Shown here one piece after another: positions 20,472 to 28,880 of a stretch of 64,000 bases of DNA. The notes under the pieces are model-generated. The model was not told the DNA's origin. It was given only the letters and a program-made list of their open reading frames with translations, and did not search any database. Source of the DNA: Streptococcus suis 10581 (GTDB lineage: Bacteria; Bacillota; Bacilli; Lactobacillales; Streptococcaceae); assembly GCA_000440235.1 (NCBI GenBank), contig ALKQ01000001.1:62001-126000 (forward strand), read 5' to 3'. How positions within the stretch are numbered: position 1 is the first letter of the stretch; each line of letters opens with the position of its first letter. Both the position numbers and the translations under genes were made by a program.

Positions 20472-21329
20472 ATGACTAGCAAGGATCAATTACAGAAATT
20501 ATTTCCAAAAGCAAAAATGGTAGCTGAAAAAGTAGATGGAGTGGGCATTCATTTGCCTCTAGCTGACGGTACCTGGCTCTTGATAGCTCAAGAGGATATT
20601 ACAGAGCGAGAACGGGGCCTGTTGCAGTTATTCTTGGGTGAACTACCCCAGGAGGCAGGTCATCCTTGGGCTCGTTATCTTCAGGGGACGGGCCCCCTTC
20701 CGCAGGCTCTAAGTAAACTTCAAGTTATCCACGCCCATATTTGGACGGTATCAGATGAAGAGGGAAAGCAAGCTTGGCTGGATATGATGACCAAGCTTCT
20801 GCCTAATCTTCAGACCTACTACACGACCAATGGTCAGGACTACAGCTTTGTCTTAGACAGCTCCTCTCTATTTGATGTTAGAGCAATCCTAGGCGATACC
20901 CTTGCGACCATGGAGTTTGATTTTGGGTTGCGAATGACCTTGTTTCTAGGTCAGATCTGGCCAGCAAGATTGCTGCAATCCTGGCCCATGCTCATTCAGG
21001 CAGAACAATCTCTCTTTCAGCACTGGAGATTAAGCCATCATCAGTCTGGTCTACTAACTTTTAGTCAGCTTCATCTATGGGCTGGTCAGCTTTATCCTAT
21101 TATCAGAAGAGGTCTGGGAGATATGATTGCCTACCAGCAAATGGAAAAGGAAATTCAGGCGCTTTGGAAAGAGGGGGCCGTATTAACAAAGGCGGCCCAG
21201 TCCCTCTATATTCATCGGAATACCCTTCAGTACCGTTTGGATAAATGGTATGATTGGACGGGCTTGCAATTAAAAGAGTTGACGGATTTAGCTGTTTGCT
21301 ATCAGGTCATCATGGAACAGGATTTTTAA
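20472..21329 (+). CDS. PucR/CdaR-like helix-turn-helix regulator
   Basis: This 285-residue protein has a C-terminal PucR-type HTH (about residues 235-285). The segment LTKAAQSLYIHRNTLQYRLDK is typical of HTH_30. The N-terminal 200 residues have no feature I recognise. It starts 12 bp after the response regulator, so it is probably cotranscribed, and it ends in a strong terminator before msmK. A role in sugar control is suggested only by its position. Confidence 0.75.
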   Translation: MTSKDQLQKLFPKAKMVAEKVDGVGIHLPLADGTWLLIAQEDITERERGLLQLFLGELPQEAGHPWARYLQGTGPLPQALSKLQVIHAHIWTVSDEEGKQAWLDMMTKLLPNLQTYYTTNGQDYSFVLDSSSLFDVRAILGDTLATMEFDFGLRMTLFLGQIWPARLLQSWPMLIQAEQSLFQHWRLSHHQSGLLTFSQLHLWAGQLYPIIRRGLGDMIAYQQMEKEIQALWKEGAVLTKAAQSLYIHRNTLQYRLDKWYDWTGLQLKELTDLAVCYQVIMEQDF

Positions 21330-21362
21330 TCTTTTGTGCAAGATGTACAAAAGATTTTTTTA
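21328..21362 (+). terminator. Terminator before msmK
   Basis: AATCTTTTGT (21328-21337) pairs perfectly with ACAAAAGATT (21347-21356) and is followed by T7. It overlaps the stop codon of the PucR-like gene. Confidence 0.85.
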
Positions 21363-21387
21363 TTTTTGTTCACATTGACAGAGAAAA

Positions 21388-21402
21388 ATAAAGCGTTTTC
21401 AT
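21388..21402. promoter_or_regulatory. cre site and -10 region of msmK
   Basis: The core AAAGCGTTTTCA at 21390-21401 fits the CcpA operator. TATAAT lies directly downstream at 21404-21409, so bound CcpA would cover the -35/-10 spacer. A TTGACA at 21375 is 23 bp from the -10 and is probably not the partner -35. Confidence 0.7.
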
Positions 21403-21438
21403 TTATAATGAAACTATCAAAGAAAGCGAGGATTGAAC

Positions 21439-22569
21439 ATGGTTCAATTGAATTTAAAAAACATCTATAAAAAATACCCAAACAGCGAGCACTACTCAGT
21501 TGAAGACTTCAACTTGGACATCAAGGACAAGGAGTTTATCGTATTCGTAGGTCCTTCAGGATGTGGTAAATCAACAACTCTTCGTATGATTGCTGGTTTG
21601 GAAGACATCACAGAAGGAGAAGCATACATCGACGGCGTTCTCATGAACGATGTGGCTCCAAAAGACCGCGATATTGCCATGGTATTCCAGAACTATGCCC
21701 TCTACCCACACATGACTGTGTTTGACAATATGGCTTTTGGTTTGAAATTGCGTAAATACAGCAAGGACGAAATCAAAAAACGTGTGGAAGAAGCTGCACA
21801 AATCCTTGGCTTGACAGAATTCTTGGAACGCAAACCAGCAGACCTTTCAGGTGGTCAGCGTCAGCGTGTTGCCATGGGTCGTGCTATCGTCCGTGATGCC
21901 AAAGTATTCTTGATGGATGAGCCTTTGTCAAACTTGGATGCAAAACTTCGTGTATCCATGCGTACAGAGATTGCCAAAATCCACCGCCGTATCGGTGCGA
22001 CAACTATCTATGTAACCCACGACCAAACAGAAGCCATGACCTTGGCAGACCGTATCGTTATCATGTCTGCGACTAAAAACCCAGCAGGCACAGGTACAAT
22101 CGGTCGTATCGAGCAAATCGGTAGCCCAGAAGAGCTCTACAACCGCCCTGTTAACAAGTTTGTTGCTAGCTTCATCGGTAGCCCAGCTATGAACTTCTTC
22201 ACAGTTAACCTTCAAGACGGTGTTCTTGTTGGAGATGGTTTCAAGGTGGATCTTCCAGAAGGACGTCGCAAACACTTGGAAGAAAAAGGCTACAATGGCA
22301 AATCCTTTACCCTCGGTATCCGTCCAGAAGACATCAAGGCTTCTCAGTTGGAATTGGACACATACCCATCTTCCATCGTAGAAGCAGAAGTAGTTGTATC
22401 AGAGCTTCTCGGTGCAGAAACCATGCTCTACTCTAAAGTAGGTAGCACAGAGTTTGTATCTCGTGTTGATGCGCGTGACTACCACAACCCAGGAGATACA
22501 GTTCGCTTGACCTTCAACCTCAACAAAGCACACTTCTTTGATGATGAAACAAGCAAGGCGATTGTCTAA
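21439..22569 (+). CDS. msmK: Multi-sugar ABC transporter ATPase MsmK (UgpC/MalK family)
   Basis: This 376-residue protein has Walker A GPSGCGKSTT, signature LSGGQRQRVAMGRA, Walker B VFLMDEPLSNLD and switch His in THDQTEAMTLADRI. It ends in the regulatory TOBE/OB domain of MalK-type proteins. In streptococci one MsmK energises several CUT1 sugar importers that lack their own ATPase, including those of the LplB/LplC type, such as the one at 13385-16803. The ATG at 21439 follows GCGAGGA; an in-frame TTG at 21433 is less likely. Codon use is strongly biased toward a highly expressed pattern. It is monocistronic, with a cre site in front. Confidence 0.95.
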   Translation: MVQLNLKNIYKKYPNSEHYSVEDFNLDIKDKEFIVFVGPSGCGKSTTLRMIAGLEDITEGEAYIDGVLMNDVAPKDRDIAMVFQNYALYPHMTVFDNMAFGLKLRKYSKDEIKKRVEEAAQILGLTEFLERKPADLSGGQRQRVAMGRAIVRDAKVFLMDEPLSNLDAKLRVSMRTEIAKIHRRIGATTIYVTHDQTEAMTLADRIVIMSATKNPAGTGTIGRIEQIGSPEELYNRPVNKFVASFIGSPAMNFFTVNLQDGVLVGDGFKVDLPEGRRKHLEEKGYNGKSFTLGIRPEDIKASQLELDTYPSSIVEAEVVVSELLGAETMLYSKVGSTEFVSRVDARDYHNPGDTVRLTFNLNKAHFFDDETSKAIV

Positions 22570-22598
22570 CCTTTCTAAAATTGTTCATAAAACACCTG

Positions 22599-22626
22599 CC
22601 GTCGGATGAAAATCTGGCGGTTTTTT
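22599..22626 (+). terminator. Terminator after msmK
   Basis: CCGTCGGAT pairs with ATCTGGCGG (two G-U pairs) around a GAAA tetraloop and is followed by T6. Confidence 0.88.
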
Positions 22627-22705
22627 GGGGTTAAGAACGCATAAATACTTGTTTTTTTATTAAATTTTATATAATAAATATAGAAAACACTTACAGGAGG
22701 TTCCT

Positions 22706-22924
22706 ATGAAGTCGCTACTGAGAAAAATTCGTATAACGTCTCTTTATATTTTGCTTTATAATCTCATTTTAATCCTCTCCATTTGGCTAGGAAAGGTATC
22801 TTCCAAGGAAGAATTTATGATTGCAGTTGCAGGGAATGCGGTCATGATGGGCCTATCTTTCGTGCATTTGCACAACCAAGTATCAGATGAATTTCATGGA
22901 AAAATAGAAGAACCGTCGGTTTAA
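22706..22924 (+). CDS. Small two-helix membrane protein, unknown function
   Basis: This 72-residue protein has two hydrophobic helices (about residues 10-32 and 39-56) and a short polar tail. CAGGAGGTTCCT before the ATG is an excellent ribosome site. It converges with the ArAE-family gene, and the two stop codons overlap inside a shared terminator hairpin. I do not recognise the family. Confidence 0.7.
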   Translation: MKSLLRKIRITSLYILLYNLILILSIWLGKVSSKEEFMIAVAGNAVMMGLSFVHLHNQVSDEFHGKIEEPSV

Positions 22925-22938
22925 ACTGACGGTTCTTC
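22907..22938. terminator. Shared bidirectional terminator inside two convergent genes
   Basis: GAAGAACCGTC (22907-22917) pairs perfectly with GACGGTTCTTC (22928-22938); the stem can extend almost to the centre. The hairpin includes the last codons and stop codons of both convergent genes. Confidence 0.75.
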
Positions 22939-23889
22939 ATCTTTATAAACTTCATAAAAATTAACCTTGAGGCGAATAAAGGCTTCCATGTCGTGTAGGA
23001 GTTGGAATAGGGTGGCACGGGTTTCAAATTCTTCTCGGGTTTGTGGCAGAGGTCGCTCGCGGAAGGTGGTATGGAAGAGTTCGATGTCTAGGAGCAGTTC
23101 CTTGGCGGAGTTTTCTCGGCTTAGTTGCTGGGCTGCTCGCTCGAATAGGCTGGACAGGATGACATTTTCTCTGCCTTCCAGTAAACACTTGTTGATATTT
23201 CCTGCCATGGTTCGCAGGATTTTGTTTTGTGCAGCTCGCATTTCAAAGTAATGGACCTGGTAGTTGGTCTGCTGGAAGAGTTGGTTGTGGCGGTCTAGAT
23301 AGACGACTTTCAGGGCTTCTTCCAAGGTCTTATCCAGCTGCGTAATCAATTCTGCCTTGTTTCGTCCGTCGCCATTTAGCAGAAAGGCTTCAAAGCGAAG
23401 AAGAATCTGCTTGAGCAGGTCTTCGACTTGGTCGTGATAGGCCTGGATTTTCTTTTCTTGCGAAGGCATATAGAGGTTAAACAGGAGTGCCAGTCCTGCC
23501 CCAATCAGAAAAAGCGTCAGCTCATTTCCCAAAAAAATCAGCGAAATATCCTGCTCCAGCAAGAGATGGGTGACGAGGACGGTCGATGGGGCAATGCCTG
23601 CCTCCCAGTTGAAACGGTAGGCCAGAGGGACGTAGAGGGCTAGGTAGATGCCCAGGGTCCAGATGCCGAAGCCGAAGAGAGCAAAGGTCAGGACGGCTAT
23701 GGTTAGGGCCAGGAGGGTGGAGAAGAGACGGTTGCGAGCCATTTTGAAGCTGGACTTGCGGGTGTCGAGGACGCTGAGAATGGCGATGATGCCAGCTGCC
23801 GTCGCATAGGACAAACCCAGGGCGGTCGCTAGGTAAATGGCTAGGACGGTGGCAAATATCAGTTTGATGGTGCGGAGGGAGAGGGACAT
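22921..23889 (-). CDS. Aromatic acid exporter family protein (DUF939/ArAE)
   Basis: This 322-residue protein has about five membrane segments in the first 150 residues, including FGFGIWTLGIYLALYVPLAY. A helical cytoplasmic C-terminal domain follows (about residues 155-320). The layout matches the ArAE_1 family found in firmicutes. Family assignment implies efflux of small organic acids, but the substrate is unknown. AAAGGAG lies before the ATG, and a minus-strand TACAAT -10 lies 30 bp upstream. Confidence 0.8.
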   Translation of the reverse strand: MSLSLRTIKLIFATVLAIYLATALGLSYATAAGIIAILSVLDTRKSSFKMARNRLFSTLLALTIAVLTFALFGFGIWTLGIYLALYVPLAYRFNWEAGIAPSTVLVTHLLLEQDISLIFLGNELTLFLIGAGLALLFNLYMPSQEKKIQAYHDQVEDLLKQILLRFEAFLLNGDGRNKAELITQLDKTLEEALKVVYLDRHNQLFQQTNYQVHYFEMRAAQNKILRTMAGNINKCLLEGRENVILSSLFERAAQQLSRENSAKELLLDIELFHTTFRERPLPQTREEFETRATLFQLLHDMEAFIRLKVNFYEVYKDEEPSV

Positions 23890-23918
23890 GGTGGCTCCTT
23901 TGGTCTTAATCTGTTTCT

Positions 23919-23924
23919 ATTGTA
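23919..23924 (-). promoter_or_regulatory. Candidate -10 for the ArAE-family gene
   Basis: TACAAT on the minus strand is preceded by TATGG, giving an extended TGG motif. The matching -35 would fall in the terminator of the upstream gene. Confidence 0.5.
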
Positions 23925-23935
23925 CCATAAAACAA

Positions 23936-23959
23936 AACCCTCCTAAAGCTAGGAGGGTT
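23936..23959 (-). terminator. Terminator of the DUF1761-like gene
   Basis: AACCCTCCTA and TAGGAGGGTT form a perfect 10-bp stem with a 4-base loop. On the minus strand it is followed by TTGTTTTA. It lies directly after the stop at 23964. Confidence 0.8.
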
Positions 23960-23963
23960 ACGC

Positions 23964-24353
23964 TTATGCAAATAGAGCCAGAATACCGACTACCAGGTAG
24001 CAGACCAGCTTGTAACTTTCGTTGATGAGGATGAGGTTGATAGGACGTTGCTCAAAGACGTAGTTTTTCAATGAAGCAAGGACCGCAATTACGCCCATGC
24101 CGCCAGCTGCGTGAAGCGGTGAAACACCGAGGGTCTTGATGAAGAAAATAGTAATGATGGCAGTCAGCACTTCAATGACAAGGGAAATCACCATTTCCTT
24201 CTGGCCATTTTTTCCAGCCTGACGATCTGCTTCTACCTTAGCCATGTCAATGCCTGAAGCCTTGATCCAAGCATCGCGGAAAATCAAACCATACCACAAA
24301 CCACCGATGGCAAAGGCAATCAGACCTGCCACAATTCCAAAAATAAGTGTCAT
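23964..24353 (-). CDS. DUF1761-like small membrane protein
   Basis: This 129-residue protein has four hydrophobic segments and a GGLWYGLIFRDAW motif near residue 15, which resembles DUF1761 proteins. The ATG at 24353 is chosen because AAGGAG lies 7 bp before it; an open frame continues to 24386 without a ribosome site. The inverted repeat CTTGT-ACGG-ACAAG at about 24374-24387 lies just upstream and could be an operator. Function unknown. Confidence 0.7.
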   Translation of the reverse strand: MTLIFGIVAGLIAFAIGGLWYGLIFRDAWIKASGIDMAKVEADRQAGKNGQKEMVISLVIEVLTAIITIFFIKTLGVSPLHAAGGMGVIAVLASLKNYVFEQRPINLILINESYKLVCYLVVGILALFA

Positions 24354-24458
24354 AGTATCTCCTTTGTGGTCCGCTTGTACGGACAAGTAATAGGTATCAG
24401 AATATCATAGGCTTTACTATTTGTCAAAAGTTAGATTGAAACGGGGTGAAAATGAGGA

Positions 24459-24486
24459 TTGACAAATTTAGGTGTTATGCTATACT
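24459..24486 (+). promoter_or_regulatory. Strong promoter of the PASTA/SH3 gene
   Basis: TTGACA (24459-24464) is 16 bp from TATACT (24481-24486), with an extended TGC directly before the -10. Confidence 0.85.
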
Positions 24487-24545
24487 AAAATAAAATAGAT
24501 GTCGTTTATGGATAATAACCAATATTTTATGAGGAGATGATTATT

Positions 24546-25757
24546 ATGGATCAATGGATGCGAGATTTTGAAGAGCGGCAGAGACATGATGAATTGAAGC
24601 AAAAAATGGATGCTCAAACCTCTGCTATGAACTCTCAAGCAATAGCACTTCAAAAACAAAATAACATTTTGCAAAAAGAGCATGAGCGTCAAATTGAAAA
24701 AGAGTTTAAGGACAGAATTTTTCAATTACGATTGCATTTAGCACAGGTTACGGATGAGAGTCAACAATTTGTCATCCAGCAAATGCTTAGCGAAGCTGAG
24801 GAAGATTATGAGAATTATCAAAGAGAGCAAGCTGAGAAACGTTTGGCAGAGGCAAAAAGACGAAAGATATGGCTAATCATTTCAAGTGTTGTGGCTGTGT
24901 TAGGAATGGCTGGTTTATATTTTGTCTACCAAGATATTTCTCAAGTTACAGTTCCTGAATTATATGGTATTGAGCTATCTGAAGCTAAGGCTATACTGTA
25001 TGAAGAGGGGTTAAAGGTCGGGACAATAACAGAAGTTGGTGGACAGTCGGTTCAGCCTGGGAATGTCTCAATGTCTTCTCCAAGTGGAGGAAATAAGGTA
25101 AAGAGAGGAAGTTCAGTCAATCTAGTTGTTGCAGAAGATACAGATGGAACGATTGTGGTTGAAGAGAGCTCGACTAGCGAAGTATCAACTAGCAAGACTG
25201 CTGGAAGTTCGCAAGCTTCTAGCCAGTCTCAAGTAGGTAGCGCCGTTCAATTGTTTACTGTGGATATTAAAAAACAAGGACTGGTTATTCGTCAGGAACC
25301 TAGTTTATCTGGAGAAGTTGTGACCAATATAGAACCTGGAACGTACACGATAGTTGAGACGACTCAAAAGGAAGGACATAGTTGGGGCAGATTAAAGTCA
25401 GGACAGGGGTGGATTTCGTTGACAGATTTGCATAATCCTGTACCGCAGGTTGATACCAAAAACTTAACGACAGATCAAGTAAAAGCTTGGGTTATGGATG
25501 ATTTATTTAGCCGTAGCGTCATGATTGAAAAGTATCGAAAAGACCAGGTTGTCATAAGTGTTCGCATGGCTGAGGATGGTTTAGTTTATGCAGATGTAAC
25601 TGTACCATCAGACCCTAATTTTGAACCACGAGATTGGAGTTATCGGATCAATAGTCGTGGGGAGTTAGAGGCAAGCGAATATGATACAGATCCGGAACAA
25701 GGGGGTGTCAACTGGTATGTTGCCCAACATTATTATTTGGAAAACAGTGTGAACTAA
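24546..25757 (+). CDS. Membrane protein with coiled coil, PASTA and SH3b domains
   Basis: The protein has 403 residues. A charged, Gln-rich N-terminal coiled coil (about 1-105) faces the cytoplasm, followed by one membrane helix (about 108-128). A single PASTA domain follows (about 133-195; VTVPELYGIELSEAKAIL), then a Ser/Thr linker, an SH3b domain (about 230-290) and an uncharacterised C-terminal domain. PASTA and SH3b domains usually contact peptidoglycan, so a wall-sensing or wall-associated role is inferred. The ATG at 24546 lies 9 bp from GAGGAG; the ATG at 24537 abuts it and is too close. It stands alone between its promoter and a terminator. Confidence 0.8.
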   Translation: MDQWMRDFEERQRHDELKQKMDAQTSAMNSQAIALQKQNNILQKEHERQIEKEFKDRIFQLRLHLAQVTDESQQFVIQQMLSEAEEDYENYQREQAEKRLAEAKRRKIWLIISSVVAVLGMAGLYFVYQDISQVTVPELYGIELSEAKAILYEEGLKVGTITEVGGQSVQPGNVSMSSPSGGNKVKRGSSVNLVVAEDTDGTIVVEESSTSEVSTSKTAGSSQASSQSQVGSAVQLFTVDIKKQGLVIRQEPSLSGEVVTNIEPGTYTIVETTQKEGHSWGRLKSGQGWISLTDLHNPVPQVDTKNLTTDQVKAWVMDDLFSRSVMIEKYRKDQVVISVRMAEDGLVYADVTVPSDPNFEPRDWSYRINSRGELEASEYDTDPEQGGVNWYVAQHYYLENSVN

Positions 25758-25759
25758 GA

Positions 25760-25785
25760 AAGCTGAGAAATTCTCGGCTTTTTCC
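25760..25785 (+). terminator. Terminator after the PASTA/SH3 gene
   Basis: AGCTGAG pairs with CTCGGCT around AAATT and is followed by TTTTCCTTTT. It ends about 13 bp before the rlmB -10. Confidence 0.8.
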
Positions 25786-25797
25786 TTTTCAAAAATG

Positions 25798-25813
25798 TGC
25801 TATAATACTCTTA
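25798..25813 (+). promoter_or_regulatory. Extended -10 promoter giving a leaderless rlmB mRNA
   Basis: TGC-TATAAT (25798-25806) is followed by six bases and then the rlmB ATG at 25813, which is where transcription should start. No ribosome site exists before that ATG and no convincing -35 is visible. Confidence 0.65.
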
Positions 25814-26541
25814 TGGAACAAAATGATATGGTATATGGCGTACATGCTGTAGTGGAGAGTTTGGAGGCCAACACCGGCAACAAACTCTACATTCAGGATG
25901 ATTTGCGCGGAAAAAATGTAGAAAAAATCAAGGCACTGGCAGCAGAGAAGAAGGTATCGATTTCTTGGACGCCGAAGAAGACCCTGTCTGACATGACAGA
26001 AAGTGCCGTCCACCAAGGCTTTGTCCTGCGGGTCTCTGAGTTTGCCTATGCGGACCTTTCGGTGATTTTGGAAAAAGCAGAGCAGGAAGACAATCCTCTC
26101 ATTCTCATCTTGGACGGTCTGACAGATCCTCACAACTTGGGCTCGATTTTACGGACCGCAGATGCCACTCAGGTAGCAGGCATTATCATTCCCAAGCACC
26201 GAGCAGTTGGCGTGACGCCTGTTGTGGCTAAGACCTCCACAGGTGCGGTGGCCCATGTCCCAATCGCCCGAGTGACCAATCTCAGCCAAACTCTCGATAA
26301 GCTCAAGGAGGCTGGCTTCTGGGTATTTGGCACGGATATGAATGGAACGCCAAGCCACAAGTGGAATACGGCTGGCAAACTAGCCCTGATTATCGGTAAC
26401 GAAGGCAAGGGCATCTCCAGCAATATCAAAAAGCAGGTGGATGAGATGATTACCATTCCTATGAAGGGCCATGTCCAATCTCTCAACGCCAGCGTAGCAG
26501 CCGCTGTGCTCATGTACGAAGTATTTCGGAAGAAAATCTAA
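25813..26541 (+). CDS. rlmB: 23S rRNA 2'-O-methyltransferase, SpoU/TrmH family (RlmB-like)
   Basis: This 242-residue protein has an N-terminal substrate-binding domain and the SpoU knot. The three SpoU motifs are visible: LDGLTDPHNLGSILRTADA, IIGNEGKGIS and IPMKGHVQSLNASVAAAVLMYE. The family methylates guanosine in 23S rRNA. The chosen ATG lies directly at the predicted transcription start; the upstream TGC codons belong to the promoter. It abuts the NYN gene with no spacer. Confidence 0.9.
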   Translation: MEQNDMVYGVHAVVESLEANTGNKLYIQDDLRGKNVEKIKALAAEKKVSISWTPKKTLSDMTESAVHQGFVLRVSEFAYADLSVILEKAEQEDNPLILILDGLTDPHNLGSILRTADATQVAGIIIPKHRAVGVTPVVAKTSTGAVAHVPIARVTNLSQTLDKLKEAGFWVFGTDMNGTPSHKWNTAGKLALIIGNEGKGISSNIKKQVDEMITIPMKGHVQSLNASVAAAVLMYEVFRKKI

Positions 26542-27063
26542 ATGAAAGAAAAAGTTCTCATCGTAGATGGCTACAATATGATTGCCTTTTGGCAATCGAC
26601 TAAGCAGGATTTTAAAAAGGGAAACTTGGACGCGGCTAGAACGATCTTGCTTCGAACCCTGTCCCACTATGCAGCCTTTGAACAGATTGAGGTGATTTGT
26701 GTCTTTGATGCCCACCATGTGCCAGGTCTTCGCCAGCAGTATGACGAATTCAAGGTATCGGTCATTTTTACAGAAGAGGAAGAAACGGCAGATAGTTATA
26801 TCGAGCGACTTAGCGCCCAGCTCAATAGTGACCGTCGCAAGCAGGTTTCCGTCGCAACCAGCGACCTCAACGAACAATGGGTGGTCTTTTCACAAGGGGC
26901 CTTACGGGTTTCGGCGCGTGAGTTAGAGGAGAGAACCAGGGTTATCAAGAAGGACTTGGACAAGTTTGTGGATCAGGTAGAGCTTTACACCCCACGGCTC
27001 AATCCTTGGTCAGATGGGAATTTTCAAGCTTTAAAAGAAATGATGGAGGAAATGAAAGAGTGA
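26542..27063 (+). CDS. NYN-domain (YacP/Rae1-like) endoribonuclease
   Basis: This 173-residue protein opens with KVLIVDGYNMIAFW, the first acidic motif of PIN-like NYN nucleases. It continues with VICVFDAHHVPG and TSDLNEQW, which carry further acidic residues. The B. subtilis homologue Rae1 cleaves mRNA on the ribosome, and YacP proteins usually lie next to rlmB, as here. Its start immediately follows the rlmB stop, so coupled translation is likely. Its end overlaps the DegV start. Confidence 0.88.
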   Translation: MKEKVLIVDGYNMIAFWQSTKQDFKKGNLDAARTILLRTLSHYAAFEQIEVICVFDAHHVPGLRQQYDEFKVSVIFTEEEETADSYIERLSAQLNSDRRKQVSVATSDLNEQWVVFSQGALRVSARELEERTRVIKKDLDKFVDQVELYTPRLNPWSDGNFQALKEMMEEMKE

Positions 27064-27920
27064 CATTTACAATCGTAACCGATTCAACATCGGATTTGCC
27101 AATCAGCTGGGTCCAAGAAAATGATGTGACCGTGCTTGGTTTGACCATTAACCTAGACGGCGTAACCTATGAAACCGTTGGGGAAAACCGCTTGACCTCA
27201 GCAGATCTGTTGGAGAAAATGGCGACTGGAGGTCTTCCGACAACCAGTCAGGTCAATGTTGGTCAATTTGAAGAAGTATTCGAGGCGGCAGCTAAGGAAG
27301 GTAAAGAGGTACTTTACCTCGCTTTCTCAGCAGCACTTTCAGGGACCTATCAGAGTGGGGTTATTGCACGTGACATAGTTTTGGATACTTATCCTGATGC
27401 TGTTATTGAAATTGTAGATACTAAGGCGGCGGCTATTGGCGAAGGGTACTTGGTTATTCAAGCAGCTCAAGCACGTGCAGCAGGTAAGTCATTAGCTGAA
27501 ACCAAGGCGCTCATCGAGGACTTGGTCCCACGTTTACGGACCTATCTCTTGGTCGACGACCTCAACCATTTGGTGCGTGGTGGTCGCCTGTCCAAGGCGG
27601 CAGCTCTCATTGGTGGATTGGTCAATATCAAACCTCTTCTTGCTCTCAATGCGGAAGGAAAGTTAGAAGCCATTGCCAAAATCCGTGGCCGTAAAAAAGG
27701 GATTAAGGAAATGCTAAACCTGACCTTGGATGGTTTGGACCATTCCACGGTCATGGTGGCCTATACAGGTGATTTGGAAGCTGCTGAAGCCCTCAAAGCG
27801 ACCTTGTTGGAAGATGGCCGTGTGACCGATGTCCTTTTGACTGAGTTGGGTCCGATCATTGCCACCCATACGGGTACAGGGGTGCTAGCTATCCTATCTA
27901 TCAATAAAGAAGAGAGATAA
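27060..27920 (+). CDS. DegV-family fatty-acid-binding protein
   Basis: This 286-residue protein begins VTFTIVTDSTSDLP, the DegV signature, and has the second conserved block DDLNHLVRGGRLSKAAALIG near residue 170. DegV/FakB proteins bind a fatty acid for phosphorylation by FakA. The GTG at 27060 is preferred: GGAGGA lies 9 bp upstream and the GTGA overlaps the previous stop. An open frame to 27006 lacks a ribosome site. Confidence 0.88.
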   Translation: MTFTIVTDSTSDLPISWVQENDVTVLGLTINLDGVTYETVGENRLTSADLLEKMATGGLPTTSQVNVGQFEEVFEAAAKEGKEVLYLAFSAALSGTYQSGVIARDIVLDTYPDAVIEIVDTKAAAIGEGYLVIQAAQARAAGKSLAETKALIEDLVPRLRTYLLVDDLNHLVRGGRLSKAAALIGGLVNIKPLLALNAEGKLEAIAKIRGRKKGIKEMLNLTLDGLDHSTVMVAYTGDLEAAEALKATLLEDGRVTDVLLTELGPIIATHTGTGVLAILSINKEER

Positions 27921-27934
27921 TCTCTTTTCTTTTT
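27906..27934 (+). terminator. Weak terminator after degV
   Basis: GAAGAGA pairs with TCTCTTTTC around the TAA stop codon, followed by T5. The stem is short and AT-rich. Confidence 0.5.
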
Positions 27935-27941
27935 ACAGAAA

Positions 27942-27957
27942 CAGAAAACGATTACAA
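27942..27957. promoter_or_regulatory. Possible cre-like site before the TIM-barrel gene
   Basis: CAGAAAACGATTACAA resembles a cre core with mismatches at the outer positions. It lies 30 bp before the gene at 27987. Low confidence. Confidence 0.3.
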
Positions 27958-27986
27958 ACTATATACCTATCATTGTGGAGGTTCTT

Positions 27987-28880
27987 ATGAAACGTTTATT
28001 GTCATGCTATGCCAGTGATATGGTGGGAGCGACCAAGGAGGAGCTCAAGCAGTCCATTTTATCCAGTGAAGGTCGGATTATCATGGGAGAAACAGTGGTG
28101 ACAGCGGCTCCCTTGATTGCAGGAGTGACCAATGCGGAGATGATGGCTGCTTTTGGTTGTGACCTTTTGGTCCTCAACGAATTAGATGTCTTTCATCCGG
28201 AGATTGTTGACTTTTACGACTGCGACAATCCTATCGCTGAAATCAAGCGGTTGACAGGTCGATTGGTTGGGATTAACTTGGAGCCTGTGGATACTAGTCA
28301 GGAAGTTCAAGACCAGCAGGTCTTTCTTAAACCTGGGCGTCAGGTCAGTCCAGAAAGTCTGCGACAGGCCCAAGTTCTTGGCGTAGACTTCATCATGCTG
28401 ACAGGCAATCCTGCTACGGGTGTGTCTATGGCTGCAATCCGCTCTGCTATTGGCCTTGCCAAAGAACACTTTGAGGGCCTGATCTTTGCGGGGAAGATGC
28501 ACGGTGCAGGTCTGGGAGAATCGGTCGTGGACAGCCAAGCCCTGCTGGACTTTGTGGAGCTGGGGGCAGACGGGGTCCTCATACCAGCGGTCGGAACAGT
28601 ACCTGGTGTGCGTGAGGAGATTGTGGCACCAATTATTAGTCAGGTCAAGGCGCGTGGGGCTTTGGTTATTTCGACTATCGGGACTAGTCAGGAGAGTGCG
28701 GACAGCCAGACAGTGCGGGAGTTTGGGCTCAGCAACAAGCGGGTGGGTTCGGACATCCACCATATCGGAGATGGGGGCTATGGTCGCATGCCAGACCCTG
28801 AAAATATCTTGGCCTTGTCCTTGGCGGTCAGAGGCAAACGGCACACCTATTTTAAAATGGGGCAATCGGTGAGGAGATAG
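27987..28880 (+). CDS. TIM-barrel protein of unknown function (PEP-mutase-like)
   Basis: This 297-residue protein has an alternating beta/alpha pattern. Conserved-looking glycine motifs include LTGNPATGVS near residue 135, GKMHGAGLGESV near residue 167, and IHHIGDGGYGRMPDPENI near the end. It resembles proteins variously labelled PEP phosphonomutase or haloacid dehalogenase-like; the reaction is unknown. The ATG at 27987 follows TGGAGG by 7 bp. It lies alone between degV and the rplM leader. Confidence 0.65.
   Translation: MKRLLSCYASDMVGATKEELKQSILSSEGRIIMGETVVTAAPLIAGVTNAEMMAAFGCDLLVLNELDVFHPEIVDFYDCDNPIAEIKRLTGRLVGINLEPVDTSQEVQDQQVFLKPGRQVSPESLRQAQVLGVDFIMLTGNPATGVSMAAIRSAIGLAKEHFEGLIFAGKMHGAGLGESVVDSQALLDFVELGADGVLIPAVGTVPGVREEIVAPIISQVKARGALVISTIGTSQESADSQTVREFGLSNKRVGSDIHHIGDGGYGRMPDPENILALSLAVRGKRHTYFKMGQSVRR

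Noticed and set aside
21375..21380. TTGACA as the msmK -35
   Set aside because: The 23-bp distance to TATAAT is too long for a normal promoter.
28182..28865. Long antisense open frame over the TIM-barrel gene
   Set aside because: It lies wholly inside a well-supported gene and has no initiation signals.
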